A stretch of 64,000 nucleotides of DNA from Gymnorhina tibicen (lineage: Eukaryota; Chordata; Aves; Passeriformes; Artamidae): contig VXAZ01009653.1 of the NCBI GenBank assembly GCA_013399875.1, forward strand, positions 475,182 to 539,181, read 5' to 3'. Numbering within the stretch: position 1 is the first letter of the stretch; the number at the start of each line of letters is the position of its first letter. Positions 10,701 to 25,021 of the stretch are shown here, one piece after another. Made by a program: the position numbers and the translations under genes. The notes beneath the pieces are model-generated. The model saw only the letters and a list, made by a program, of their open reading frames with translations. It searched no databases and had not been told where the DNA came from.

Positions 10701-12908
10701 ACCCAACTCATCCTTAATCCTAAAGCTGTCAGTCTGTTGGTCTCAATTTTTGTCCCAGGTGCATGAAAAAGCCCACATTTGAATTGCTTCTAGTTCTGCT
10801 TTTAGTTCGTAATCAACCTATACATTTACCTTGAAAAATATCTGGTGTAGTCCAGTAAAGAACAAAATAAATACAAATCATGTTTTTGAAGTGAGGAAAT
10901 GAGGAGGAGGAAGAAGACCCACCAGAGATGCTTTCCTATGCCTGTTTCCAAGGGGAGTTTCAGGTCTCTCACATCAAGCCTCCTCCGAAACACCTCTGGC
11001 CTCAACATCTTTCCATGCACAGGTGGAGAGTGAGGTTTCTTTAACAATTTTGGAGTACCCAGGTACCCAAGGTGGCCCAAGACAGACAATGTCTGCTCCC
11101 TGTCTGACCAAGGGTGAAAATGAATGCCAAGAAGAGCAGACAGCATTTTAGCAATCCCTGTTTTTCTACAGAAGTTCTCACAGTTATAAGGAAGGAAATT
11201 TGATCCATTTTAGAATAGAGTTCTTCACCTGTGTAGTTTTGAAGCCAAAAATCTGAGCCAACTGGAAGTGAAAGATTTAAAATTTTAGTTTTCAACATTA
11301 GTTGATTAAAGAAAAGATTTGACCTTCCAAAGAAGGTTGTATGATGACAGCTTTGGTCTCCATTTTATCCCCAGAGTCTGGGGGAGCTGACAGAGAGAGA
11401 TCAGGATAATTCCTGGGTTCTCTCAAAGCTTAAGTTAATAACGACAGGGTCACTTCCAAATGTCACCATCTCTTTATGCAACAAGCACCACTGGAGTTCT
11501 AAGATAAAAACACTCCCAGCTCAAAGGTTTTGCAAGTTGATATTATCACCACCAGAAAAATCACTTTGGAGCTTAGCGAGTAATGAAACACCTTTCAAAA
11601 GCAACTTTAGAGGCGGGGAGGCAATAGCAGGGAAAACAACCTTGTTCTCGGGCAAGAGGCTGTTTTCAATAAATAAAACAAATGGCAGAACAAACCCTAT
11701 TGCACAGAGAATGACCTTTCAGCGAGTCTAACCTTAGTTCAGTGTAAAGGAAATTAAAGTCTCTGGTACTGATGCAGGCATAGTCAAGAGCATCTTGTGC
11801 TGGCAGCAAGAATTCCTGTTGCTGCTTTACTTCTGACCTTTTGCATCCAGCAGGAGAAGAAAGGAGAGAGAAGGGAGCCCATCTGGATTTCCTGTAGACA
11901 AGATGTCTGTTCACATACATCATGACCCAGCTGGTAAATAAAGAAACCTTGGCAAGTGGTGGTAAGCAAAAACGTGTCCTGCTGATAGGATTTCACCAGG
12001 AGAGGCAGCAGCTCTGAACAAAGTCCCCATTCTCAATAATCTGCTCATTGTCTCTGGGGAAAATCAGATTTAACATTTATTTGCCCTTGGGTTACCAGAG
12101 GAGCAGAGACTGACTGCAGACTGTCCTTTTCCCCAAGCCACTAGAAAAGTGGCCTTTCAAAGCTGGTTTCTCTAAGAAACTTTCATCTCTTTAGATGACA
12201 TCTCTCTGAAATGCTGCCTGTCCATTGACACAGGACTGGAAGCTGGGCCTGGCAGAAGATCCCTCCTTCCCACCAGTTCATGTCTATTGCAATTTACTCC
12301 CTTCCTCGAACCACGTGCTCTGGACACTTCTTCATCTCCTTTGACACCTCAGTCTGTGTGACACACTAGTACAGTCCCCCTGCTCAGATAGATCCTGTCC
12401 ATCAATAATTTCTGAATCCTAAGAGCAATGATAGTTATGAAGGTGTGGAGGAATTTCTGGAATGTTTTCAAGACAGCTGCGATCAGTAAGAGTTCCAGGT
12501 CAACAACCTAAAGGAATCCACAATGGATACATCCCTAGAGAAAATGATTTTTAGGAGTAAGATTCCCCAGTCCCTCTATTTCCTATATTAACAACCTGCA
12601 TGGAAAACTGTTAGAATAACATGAACTCCATTCTTCACAGAACAATTCCTCTCAAAATATTTATCCCAAAGGTGCAACACCTAACAGGGACTTTGGATGA
12701 CACTAAAATAAGAATGTTACCACAGGCACAGTACAGCCAACTCTCTTCTCATTGTAAATCCACAGCACCTTCATAATGGTCCTGGATATTTCTGACAAAC
12801 CCCTGGCAACACCCACGCTGCTGAGGGGTCTGAGAACAAAGCACATCCTCACTGTGCATCCAAACCAGGTTATAGCCTGAACTCGCTCAGTCCTTCAAAT
12901 ACACCAAC

Positions 12909-13118
12909 AAATTCTTCCCTGTGAGGGTGGGGAGGCCCTGGCACAGGGTGCCCAGAGAAGCTGTGGCTGCCCCTGGATCCCTGGCAGTGTCCAAGGCCAG
13001 GTTGGATGGGGCTTAGAGCAACCTGGGCTAGTGGAAGGTGCCCCTGCCTGTGGCAGGAGGTGGAACTGGATGAGCTTTAAGGTCCTTTCTAACCCAAACT
13101 GTTCCGTGATTCTATGAT
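12909..13118 (+). mobile_element. CR1 LINE 3' end, 210 nt
   Basis: The sequence runs in the order expected of CR1: AAATTCTTCCCTGTGAGGGTGG, GCCCAGAGAAGCTGTGGCTGCCCCTGGATCCC, CCAAGGCCAGGTTGGATGGGGC, GAGCAACCTGGGCTAGTGGAAGGTG, GGAACTGGATGAGCTTTAAGGTCC, then CGTGATTCTATGATGA. It is the best preserved CR1 copy here and one of the clearest marks of avian DNA. It is 5' truncated and has no reverse-transcriptase segment. Confidence 0.97.
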
Positions 13119-16100
13119 GAGGCAGCTTTATCTCTTGCTGCTTAAATAAAGTTCATTTTTCTTAACATGACAGTTTTAATCTCATTCAACTGAAAATTCT
13201 GTTCAACAGTATTTAATAAACCCAGTACTACCCAGAGACACATATACTACATAGAAATGATACCATTTATAGGAGTAAGTTATATGGCACATTTTTCAAA
13301 GTCAGTGATTGGTGACAGGCTTGTTTACTGCTCATTAATAAAAAATAAAGGCATTGCTCCTGCTGGATACTACTAAGGTTTCTTGTTTACTCTTCCTTCC
13401 AATTACTGTAATTGACCTATAACTCACTGGAGTTCTGGGCATTTATTCTAAACTTTGCACAGAATGCAGCAACAATCCTACAGCATGGCAGCTAAATATG
13501 TCAGGATTAACATTCTGCTAAATACTCCAAGAGAAATTACACTAGTGTTGTAAGCTGGGGGTTTATGAGAGTTTTTATGCAATTTGTGGATTCTGGTCAC
13601 ATCTGGGACAATATTAAAGGTCTATCACAAATCTGTGTTTATCTCTCCGCTAAGCTGAAAATAAAAATCCGACCAAATCTGAAACTCTGGTTTGGGAAAG
13701 AATTGTGTAATAGTTTGCTGTATTTCCATAAGTTTATCTCATTTGAGGTCAAGCAAAACACCAATAACTTAAAGTAACTTGCTTGGTACAGCCACAGGGT
13801 AATGAGACCATTTGATCCTGCAGGGATGCTCTTCCATCCCTCCTTCCTGCAAAGGTTGTTCTCATATGGGAGCTTAAACATCAACTCCTGCCTTCCAGGA
13901 AGGTTTCTTTTTATTTGATCACCAGACATAAGGACCCGAGATGTGCTTAGACAAATCTGTAGATGAGACTGTCTTGAAAATCCAAACTAATTTTAAGCAC
14001 AGGGAGCAAAAACCCTCTCAGCACCAGGACTTGCAGGATGCACCACACAGCTGATGGGAAACAGCCTCCGAAGCCCCACAGCCAGAACTTGTTTGACAGC
14101 TGTGGATTACAAACCTCTTCCAAAACTGGCCTAGCAAATATCTACACTGCACCCTGCAACCCCTTGGCAATTTAGTAGCTGCCTCAAATTGTTTTTCAAA
14201 GCAGATTTCTCCCTTTGCATAGCAATGGAATAAACACAAACTCTTCTAATTCAGTAATCAGGACAGATAATTACATCCTCTTAATTGTTTTCTTTTTCCA
14301 GCTTAGGTTCATGTTGATGGGAGATGGTAAAATTAGTCCACGAGCCATCTGAAGTTTGCCACTTGCTGATTAAAGCCTTAATTGATTCAGAATGTTTTAC
14401 AAATCAATCTCTGAATTACTTCGGGATCATGGCGGCGTATTGTAAAAAGGAATTCAAATGCACACGCTCCCCTTGTGAATGAGAATCACATTCCCATAAA
14501 TCCTTAACAACGTAACCAAGTTGTTTATGCAGTTTCAAAATTCACTGTTTGACAAATTCAGAGGAAAACGGCAAAATGAAAATTGCCTAAAATACAACCT
14601 GCTGTGACTTTCAGAGGATTCTTATTCCTTCCTAAGCTTACTTTGCAAATTTTGAAAGGATTGCAATGATACAATCTTGAGGAAAAAAAAAAAAAAGTAA
14701 AAAATAGAACTGTCCCCATCTTCTGCAAACTCATAAAACTGTGATCTACAACCCAGTGCATTCGGAGCCAGATGTGTTTTCTGATTCAACATACTCCTTC
14801 CCTCGATCAGGATCCACGCTTTTCACTGAGGTTTTATATTCCCTGTCACGCAGTTCTGGTGAGCTTTGCACGTTTCCAGAGACTGCTACCTAGGATTTCC
14901 TTCTGAAACAGAGGTTTTAAAGTTCTCTTGGTGATCAAGGATGAAAAGCAGAGACACCTTCCATTGTTCTTAAGGGCTCATCACAAGGAACAGCTCAGGC
15001 TGTGAGGACAAGCCCCTCCCTTGCCAGTGCTGAATTTGCAGAGGTCAGAGTGAGCATTAGACAACTTTGATGTCTCTCTTCACCCAGAATTGATCGTTCA
15101 ATTCAGCTCACCTTTGTCTCAGTCTAACCACAGGCTCACTACACTTGAGGACATGGAGACCACTTAAAACACACCACTGTGCCCTTAAAAAAGAGAAAAA
15201 GAGGGGCTTCTGTCCTATATTTCAAAAGCTGACAGATTTCACAAAACATCCTATTTTTTACAACACACACTGTGTATAAAAGCTGTGTTTCCTCCTTGTT
15301 TCTGTAATAGCCGTGTCTGACAAACACAATTGGATGCTGAAGTGAGCTGGATTGGAGAGGTTTTCAATACAGGCCAGCATTTTTCCAGAGATCGTTTCCT
15401 CTGGAGGCAGAAGGGTGGGCAGCGCAGACAGGGTCGGTGTTTGCTGTTTGCACTCATGGACAGAACTTTGTGCAGATCACACACACCTTTATGCCTCACC
15501 ATAAAGGTTAAATTTACTTTGGAAAATTCTTATTAAAAGATGCAACTGACAAACTTTTACACCACAAATATTACTCTGGTAATTCATATTCACTTCTGAT
15601 GAATATTTAAAGAATGCTGCTCAGTTAAGGATAAGGATTTGTGACAAACACACCATCTCCAGCATTAACACACAAATGAGGTTTGTGCTCCCCGTTCCGC
15701 TGCTGTGCTGTGCCATGAAGCATCTGGAAATATGGTATTAAGATACAAAAAAGTCATCAAAGTTGTTTGTGACATTCTAAAGTGAAACTGAAATCAAGTA
15801 CCTGAATCACACAAACTGAATATGGACTCGTTAAACCCCCGTCTTTTAAAAATTGCAATAAAGTCTTGCCAGCTGACTTCATAAACCTCCACTTGAAACA
15901 CACAGAAAATAGCTTTATTGCTTTAAAAGTAGCAAAATACAGTTCTGAAAGGAAGCTGCCTTAAAGAACCAGTGTGTGCAAAGGCTGCAGGAAAACAGCT
16001 TGGCCATTATTCACAGTAAACTCATAACTTGTATGTTTTAAGTCTCACAACTCAGAAATATTTTGACAAAATTAAAAACACCTCCTCTTGTATGTGCAGT

Positions 16101-19100
16101 GAAAGAATGAACCAAGAAAAACACTATCTACCTGCATCTGCTAGCCATAAACTCGAGATAAACAGTGTTACTGCATCCCTCTCACAGCTGCCACAGCCTC
16201 ATGCTGCCACACTAATTAGAGGTCTGTCACTTCTTCCATTACAAACACCCCCAAAAGCATTTGTAACAACCTTGTAAAAAAAGATTTACCTGTGAATTTT
16301 AAGAATTCCACTGCTTTCTCCACCTTTAAATCATCCAAAAAAGCCCTCCTCATGTAGCCTAGCTGACTGCAGTGACACGGTATACAAGCGACAACAAAAA
16401 TGCACAACCACTTGTTTGTTCAAAATGAATTCTGCATTATACTCAGCAACTCAGCAGTCACTACCAAGTCCTAAAAGATCTGCCAGATCCCATATTTCAC
16501 CCCATTAGCCTCTGAGATGCAGATCCCCCTGTTCTGCAGTGGACACACAGAGCTGTCAGCCACAATTTAACCAGAGTCTTCCTCTCCTCACCACCTCTGC
16601 AGCAGGGCTGTGTTTGCTGATGATGCCATGGCCCACTGGACTACTTTGAAAAGCACCCCAGGCCCTCCAAGTTAACACACACCACATCAATCACATGAAA
16701 GAAGTGATCAATATCCTCTCCCAAAAGCAAGTGGCAACTGTTAATCCAAACTCTATTAAGATGCTTTCAATATTAAGCAGCCTGGACCCACTGGCTGTGC
16801 TTACATGTTGTACAAGACACTTCTTGAGTTAAAATTTAGAGAAGAGATAAGTTTAAATGTCATCTTGAGGGTGGAAAAACATAATATTGCCTTACTCTAA
16901 TTCAGTGCTTCTTTCAGTAGAAAAAAAATCCTCCTCATTTTTAATTCCCTGTAACATCTTGGGCATTGGCTATTTGCATTACTTGTCTTCCCACAGTTAA
17001 AGGGAAGTGTTGAACATCTGGTTAAACCTCCTCTCCCTTAAAAACCACACCTGTTGCACTGACAAGCAATCAACCAAGCAGTCAAGTTGAACAATTTTTA
17101 GAAAAGCTTTTAAAATATTTGCATGGTATAAAAAGTTTTTTTAAATACTAGGAAGGTACAGATGCTTTTGTCACAGAGGTCACAGACTACCCCCTAAGCT
17201 AACAAGGTTAGAAATCAGTGTTATTGTAGTGGAATGAGCAGAATTCTCTATCAAATTTACCAAGGGAATACCCACTAACTGAAAGAATATTAATTTATAT
17301 GAAGAATCAATGTGCAACAAAACCACTGACCTTACAACGACCACAAAATTCAGGTAAGCAGAAATACTGTCTGAAGGGGAAAGTGCTCCTCAAATGATTA
17401 AAAAAATGATCCCAGTGGCACCAAAGATAATAAATAATGATTGCAAAGCACATTTATATAAATCTCCAGAATCCATCCCATGGTGTTTCACAGTTTAAGA
17501 GCAGATTAGATAGGTCAGCACGATGTTTGAGACCAATACAATAGTAATGTGTTGAAGTATAAGCAACCATACCAAATTCTATTCGAAAGCATGAAATTGG
17601 CCCAAAAGCGATGAGTCCATAATCACAATATGCACAAGAAAACCAACCCTCAGGCTCCAAGTTGACAAGCCATTTAGACATATGTGAAAGCACTCTGCTC
17701 TTGTATTAAGATTAAGTCAGCAGGGCTCAAAATGAAGACATTTGTTTTTCAGTTTTCTTTAGCTCTGTTTGCATCTGAGGTTTCCAGTTTAAATCATGGA
17801 ACCAAATGAACCTTGGATTTTTCAGCTAAAAAAAGAACTCCCATCTAACCTTTGCTTTGTGAGATGAAGACCACCAAATGAAATTAAGTCACTTTACAGT
17901 ATTTCTTGGCCTTGTTCCAGGGTGATGTGGTAAAGAAACATTTGTCATAATCACTTACAATTGGGAAAGAACAGGGAAAGGCTGCTGCTAATGACACAGC
18001 ACTGCCTGGCACAGGGGACTCTGCAGAGCCATCGCTGCTCAGTGACAACAGCCACGGACCTGGGGTCAAGTTCTGGATGAAAGAGGAGTGAGACGCACTG
18101 AGTTCTCTGCACAGAGGAATTCACAGCCTAAAAAAGGAGATATTTAGTTCCACCTCCTTTAATACAATACACCCACTTGAATTCTCTTGCTTGCTGGGGT
18201 TTTTTTGGTTCATTTGATGGGCTGGAGGGGGGATCAGATGAGCATGGCATGCCTGCAAGAGCCTCTTTTCATTCCATTATCCTCAGCATATTCACTTTTT
18301 GGTTTCATGGGCCTTTTAAACTAGCTTTTACTGACTTGATTTAATATTCATAATCACCTTGAAAAGGCCATCTGCAATTTAATCACTCACTACCAATTAC
18401 TTTCTTTAATAGCTCTGACAGTATCACTCACAGATACCTGATAAATCCACAAGGATGGCTGAAGGCAGCACAGGCTTTGCAGTTCCTTTCCCAGCATTTG
18501 CAGAAGGTGCAACACTGCTGGCTTTTTAAGCCTCCACCAAGTCTTTACTAAGTCAGGTCTATGAGCAGATCAAAATGCAGCCACATGGAGTGAAAAAGCA
18601 GAATTTTCTTTTTATCCCTCCTTAGTGCGTAAGGAATGAGCGGGGAATAAAACAGAACCACCAGACACAACTACTCTGTTTTTCCTTCTTTATCCAACAC
18701 GTTTTCCACTGCAGTATTTCCCCTACACACAAACAGCAGAAGCTACTCATCCTCAGCTTGTAGAGATATTTAAGAGCAAACATAGCTGGACAAAATTTAG
18801 TAACGATTTTGCACAAATAGGGCCTTGGAGACCAGGACACATTGTGTGCGTTTTCCTGGTTGCTGTGCTCCATTTTTATCACAGAAAGCTTGCAGTCCTT
18901 TAAAGACATGCTGTTTAACAGTGATGTTCTCCAGTATTAGAGGAGCTATAACTTTGTTCCCACATTCCATAGCTAGAATGATTTATCCACCCTCAAAAAT
19001 AATCCATAATTCCAAACACTGCCTTTTTAAGGGCTTCAAAGTGTAGACAAAAGTCTGCACATGAAAAGAAAACAGCGTTTCCATCACCTTCTAGCACAGC

Positions 19101-20166
19101 CTGTAGGGAAAAAAAGTCAAATTTTGGATTGCTCCAATATCTAAACCACTCCCCAGCTGCACACAACAATATGTGAAACCGAGCAGCACAAAACCAAAGG
19201 ATAACAAACATCCTGGACTGGCAATTTACAGCTCCCACGGTACAGCCAAGGGGACAGGAAATCAATGCAGCTTTTACATACATCAGGTGAAGCAACCCAG
19301 GTTACGGCCAGGTCTGAGTTTCTCTTCCTATTACAAATGGGGTGGGAAGCGCCAATTACACTAAATTACTTTAAAATTCATAGCAACTCCTTACTAAAAT
19401 CTAAAAAGATTATTTACAGCTGCACAGATGACCTTGAATCTTGCCTGTCCTGACTCTCCAATGCTTGGGTTGCAGTTGTGATCACTATTTTTCTCCATAC
19501 CCAGGCTGTTGTCTGCACTCCCACAATTACTTGGACAAATTACATCTATCTGGCAGAAGGATCAGCCAGACATCCGAGGGTTTTCCATTCTTATTCCATT
19601 TTCCTGTTTTATGATGTATATTGAGAAGAAATTAAAAACATCTTTAATATGAAGAGCTTTAAAAACGATAACCCTCAAGCAACCATATGTCTGTGAAAGC
19701 TGGAGAGGAAAATTAGCTTTTGTGAAGATGCTGGGAGGGCAGCTCTGCCATGCAGACCTTTGGCACGTGCAAGAATCTTTGGGATATATTTAGGCTTTTG
19801 CAGTAACTCAGTGCAGACCATACTCTACCAAACATCTGTTTTGACCATATTTACTATTCCTTATCTGTACTGTTTAGAAGACATTTCAGGCTTGCCTAAC
19901 ACCACAGTTTAAAGAATATTATTGAATAGTTCCTAAATCATTTCTTTTACAAATATAAAAGCCCTTCTCCGTTGACTGAAAAAAAAAAAAAAAACCCAAA
20001 ACACCCTGCAGGCTGCAAACTTATCAAATCTATGTTGTTCATAAGAAATACAACGCTTGTCACTGTTTTCCTAAGCAAGAGCTTGGTATCTCTTCACTCT
20101 CACCCACAGAGCAGCCAGGACAACTTGTCTCACTGCAGACCAGGACAGAGCTGTCACAGCCATAGC
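13119..20166. other. Intron sequence, no gene seen
   Basis: AT-rich unique sequence with only short ORFs. A poly(A) run lies at 14683-14696 and another at 19979-19994. A short GC-rich patch with CATGGCGGCG lies at 14430-14437. No recognisable repeat family was seen in the rest. Confidence 0.6.
19979..19994. repeat. Poly(A) run, 16 nt
   Basis: Sixteen A residues in a row. No retrocopy body with a coding remnant is visible upstream, so it is best treated as simple low-complexity sequence. Confidence 0.95.
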
Positions 20167-20235
20167 TCAGAGAATCACTGATTATCCTGAGTTGAAAGAG
20201 ACCCACGATGATCATCAAAGTCCAGTTCTTGGATG
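20167..20235 (-). mobile_element. CR1 LINE 3'-terminal fragment
   Basis: CAGAGAATCACTGATTATCCTGAGTTGAAAGAGACCCACGATGATCATCAAAGTCCAGTTCTTGGATG resembles the reverse complement of a CR1 end (ATAGAATCATAG...GAGTTGGAAGGGACCCA.AAGGATCATC.AGTCCAACTC). It is short and diverged. Confidence 0.75.
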
Positions 20236-23200
20236 TTTTTCTCTAAATGGGGATTGGTTGTTTGTTTTTCCTCAAAATAGCGTATTTAAGCTCAAGTTCA
20301 CTTCACTAAGTCACAGGCTCTTATTTTCTCAGTGAAAAGCACCTTCAGAAGGGTTTGGCAAGTTAAAATAAATGAGAATTATACTTTAAATACATCCCAC
20401 TGTGTAAAGATGAGAATCAAAGCAAAATGTCAGCAAGTCAGCTCCTTGGAAAACTCCAGGAGTTGGGCACAGCAGAAAGGGACTTATCAGAAACCAGGAG
20501 CTAATGTTCAAAAGGGGTAAATTGATACACCAGGCTCCAGTAGCCGTTCCTTCCAAAGCTTCAGCATTATGATCCTTACAGGAACTGAAATGCAAAGCCC
20601 TTTACAAATGCCTACAAATCACTGGGCTTCTGTCTGCTCTGGGAGTTTTTAGACAGTGCAGTTGGATCTGGGGTGCAGAGGATAAAGAAATAAATAGTTC
20701 CAGAGAAAAGACTGTTTGCCAGACTGACAGGCCGGGGAAGCTGCCAACACTGAATGTTGTTTGACTTAAATCTTCTCAGCTTTATGATTTCTGTTACTGT
20801 TATTATATTATTCATCTATATACTCGTTTTTATGGCATTATCAGTACGTATTAAAAAGCTTTTCCAAGATCCCACAGTAGTGCTTAAGCTTACAAGTATG
20901 GACAGGAGCTACTATTCTCATGCCAACAATTAGAACTAATCATGAGCACAAAGTACTTAAACAAGAGTGAGAAAATTAGTTCACTTATCACTGCACTGAA
21001 ATGCAAAAGAGAAACTAAATGGAAATATGTTCATGAAAGAATGTGGTTAAATTGGAATTGGATTATACCATCAATTTTACCATTTCTGCCCATGAAAGAT
21101 GATTCAGTCTCGAGTAACCAATATCACCTTTCTATGTCTGATCAAAACAATGTTTATTTCAACAGCTCCCTTTCATCTTATTCCACTCTGAAGTATTAGT
21201 ACAAGATTGACTGGAGAAAAACACGGATCAAAAATGATACTTGCTTTGTAAATTCTACAGTATTATTTAAAAACACTGTAGGTGGACCAATGAGATTGAA
21301 AAGTCTGTCTGTTGAACCAGCAATACTTTTCTGTCTAGAAAAGTTTTCTGGCATTTCTCTTCTGCTGATCTTCCAACAAATCATCGCAGTTTGTTCAAGA
21401 TGGCATTTTCCTGGATGGCATGTATAATTGATGGGTGTCACATTTTATAAAATGATTGCAAGGTAAATTCAATTTTCCCTTTTCCTTGTTTGTGTCCTCT
21501 AAGAATCCCTTATCTCCACATATCAATTACCGAGCAGTGACAGAGATAGGATACAAATCACTCCGATGAATGTAATAGCAAAAGTGATTAGAGATAGGGA
21601 GAGATTAATTGCATGTGTCAGATATAAATAAAGGGTTTAGGAGACAACCCAGGATTTGGAGCCTCTGTGTGTGTGTGGATTCCAGATCTCTCGCAGACAC
21701 TATAACCCCCCCCAAACCTTATAAACACACAAGAGTAACAAGAAGCCATGTTAAAATAATAAGTTTGATTATAGAAACCTCAGCATTTGCCATTTTTTCA
21801 GAGCAACATGCATAATGTATGTGCATCTGCTGAGGGAACAGACACTCAATTCGGGTGCAGTTCTGTAGTTTCACCAGCCAGTGAGGAGTCCCCATAACAA
21901 CAAGGTTGTTCTGTTGCACTTGGGAGAAAAGGAAATAACTATTCTTCCCCTAAACCACACATTTAAAGCTTCATTACGTTTGTTGATGCGATATGATGAA
22001 AATTAAGTGCAAGATATTGGAATAGGTTTTATGTTGATTTAGGCTGTTTAAGGTCTCTTTAATAGTAAGACTGAAAATCTTACAGAAAGTTCATTTTATC
22101 ATCTCTCCAGGTCAAAAGCTACCAGCAGAGGAGACCCTGCTTGCCTAGGGCAGAGGCTGCAGCAACACACCACGTGTGGCACTAAGTTTTATCAGAAATA
22201 GTCCAGAGGAAAATGATACAGGAGACCAACAAATATTTCTGCTATTTATCAGGAAGAGCACTGATAGAATGTTTGGAACCCCCCAACCCCCCCAAAAAAG
22301 CTTGAGCAGCCACAGAGGTTTCTTGGCTCACCTTTATTATTCCTGCAGTTTAGCAGTCTATCATTTTAACCACAGGTTTCCTTCTCTATCACTACAGTTA
22401 GAAGTGAGCAAAGTTTTCCTTTAAGGAGAAGAAAGAGAGAGAATTATGCAAGAGGTCTGGCTGATGCTTTAGAAAAACCTTACAATGAAATTTGGAGTCC
22501 AAGAAGGCTGATAAATCCTGAACGTCATCTGTTACTTCTTTGTAATGCATATAAAATCAGTCTACACTGCAGTACAGTGTCACTTTTTGCAGTAGATAAT
22601 AGGGTAAAGCACTGAGGATATCAGCCTTCACTGAAATTCCCAGCTCTGGATAAAGCTTAAACTAACATTTGTTCCAATAAACCAAACCCAAATCTTTAAC
22701 GCTAACTCAATTTAGTCCTTTTTCTTACAGCTTTTATTATTATTAAACTCTGTTTGACTTAAACACATACACACATCTCAAATGCATGGTTAAGTTGCAC
22801 TGTAGTCTCAAAATAAGAAAAAAGATCCCCATTTAAAATGTATGTCTATGAATATTGAGTACCAATAGAAGAAAAAGCATTTTAACAGTATTTGACCAGG
22901 ATATTAAAGATGGCTTTTACACAGAATGTGTCCTTTGGGTTGAGTGTTAGACCCCAAACGCTTCTACAGTCTCCTTCAAATTAACATTCTGGATAACAGA
23001 GGGTTGTGAAGTGTCAATCAAATGTTGAGTGTCACTCAAAGCCAAAGGCTCGCAGTTACTCATGGAACACCACCACGAGACCCTTCCTGGAAATCCTGCT
23101 TGACAAAGAGAGAGCAAAACCTTTGAGGAAACATGAAAGAAATGTGATCCTTTCAAAGAGTGACTTAAAACCAGTGCACAGAGGTTTGGGCTGTGCTGTG

Positions 23201-23446
23201 CTGGACTTCCCCAGTATTTGGTCACAGCCTCGGGCAACCAGGTATGGTCACGGCACAGAAATGCAATTTCATCTCATGCCATATTCCTTCTTTTTCCCCT
23301 CACCGAAATCACACCAAAAAGTGAAAAAAGCATCACAGAAGCCCTAAATTCACCTCCACAGCACTGACCCAGAGAGGCTAAAAGAAGTCAATTCTCTCGG
23401 CATGAACTAACACCAGTTTGACAAGTCTACAGAGCTTGCGTGAATT

Positions 23447-23454
23447 TGACGTCA
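23447..23454. promoter_or_regulatory. Consensus CRE palindrome TGACGTCA
   Basis: A perfect cAMP-response-element palindrome, the binding site of CREB/ATF dimers. An 8-mer is expected about once in 64 kb by base composition alone and less often given CpG loss. The surroundings are not CpG-rich and no promoter is evident, so function is uncertain. Confidence 0.3.
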
Positions 23455-25021
23455 GAACAGAAATATCTGTTCCCTGGGGGTGCCAGCCCATTCCTTTTTT
23501 CCTTTTTCCTGCCTACACCTGAAAGATGGTACTGGCTATGAAAAATTCATGCCTTTTGTGCTTCAAACATACCCATGAAGGATCCTCAGCATCTGCTGAC
23601 TTGAACAAACCCTGATGGTTAATATGAAAAATCATGTTAGCGAAATGCTCTCTCTTCCAGAGAGGAAAATGTCTGCTCAGAATCTTCTGAAAACTTATCT
23701 TCTTACCACACCTGACAGAAGGATGTCAAGAGGAACATCCTATCAAACATGCCGACAGGTAATGGGGCACTTTCCACCCACCTCTTTCTTTCCTGACAAC
23801 ATAAAGAATATTTCATTCTTACAGACACTAAAAGTGACCTAAATGTCCTGTGCAATCATGAGAGCTTTCCTTTATGGCAGAACACCAAACAAAACAAGAA
23901 CTTTGAGGTAAATTCAGTCCCTGTGAACCTGAAATGGGACTTTTGCCTTCTTTAAAATTTATGTCTTGATACATTAAGTTGAAGAACAAAACAGGCACCA
24001 ACAAAGAGGGACAAACAGGGTCTATTGAGCCTCATGTCAATGTCTGCCATAACAGAATAAAATTCTTCTGGTTGCAAGTGGAAGTTGGGCAGAACAACAT
24101 GACACCCTCATACTTTAAATTAATTGCAAGGCAACCAAGCCAGGAGTTTAATTTTCAGTCCCCAACTTTTTTCTTTCCCTACTATTTTATTTTTTTTTTA
24201 GCATTGCCAGTGCCCAAGGGAAAAATTTATCTTCGTTAAATGATAATTGGCTTTATTATCTTTGACTCTTCAGAAATGCTGGCTGGCAAGGTTTTTAAAA
24301 TTTTCATCAATCTTGTTTTCTGTTTTCACAAAGCCTGCATCAGAAAATGACATCAGGCTGCAGAACACTCTGTATCTCCTGGTGTTACCAATAGGTCTGG
24401 GGACTATCTAATTTACTAATAAATCTGTTGGAGCGACATGCATCTCAATATTTCACAGCTTAACAAGGAGGTGCAGGAGAAGGCCCTGAATTGCAGTTCC
24501 GGACGATTAGCGCCGCAAAACCAATTGAAGCAGGAGCATCTAAACTGTCACAACAGCTTACACACACCCACCTCTGGCAAGCCAGCCATTTAAATCATTT
24601 ACTGAGGCCCACATTCTTCATAAAGTGCTTCAACTGGACTCAGAAAAAGCCAAACACACCCTTAAAAGTTTCCAGGAGTAGGCCAGTGGTGCTCAAATAA
24701 AGTGTTGCACTCAAGTCAATAATGGAAACATCTCACCAGGGCTTTGCCAACTTCTTCCCAAGTGGCTCCAGAGTCTGGCCATGGCATCACATCACAACAT
24801 GGAAGGACATGGATTGAGTTTCCTGTGGGGAGCAGCTCAGCCAGCTCCTCACAGCAATAAAAAGCCCCCTATGAATCCTTTTTCCCCCCCCTTTCTAATA
24901 AACCCACTTAAACTCTTGACTTACATACTAAAATCCCTCATTGTTTCATTAAGAAGCTCTAAACGTCCCTCAAAAAACCTTCATGCAAAAGTAGCACAGC
25001 CAACAGCAAAGTACCACGTAC

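Larger units (their letters stand above)
6121..12908. other. Intron sequence with low-complexity runs and possible conserved elements
   Basis: No gene seen. At 6345-6430 homeodomain-like cores (TTAATTACTAAT) lie beside an octamer-like TTTGCAT. A poly(T)/poly(A) pair lies at 7466-7537 and a perfect hairpin at 7745-7786. At 9085-9200 a block with ATTACCAGCAGC and GGATTAATACAGCC has the look of a conserved element. 9563-9958 holds a 131-codon ORF with a 96-codon antisense partner, neither recognisable. The segment around 10560-10640 is AT-rich. Confidence 0.55.

Noticed and set aside
12850..12890. Minus-strand peptide ITWF, resembling an Ig C-strand
   Set aside because: Only four residues, no Ig context around it, and the wrong order relative to the exon if it were the preceding half of the domain.
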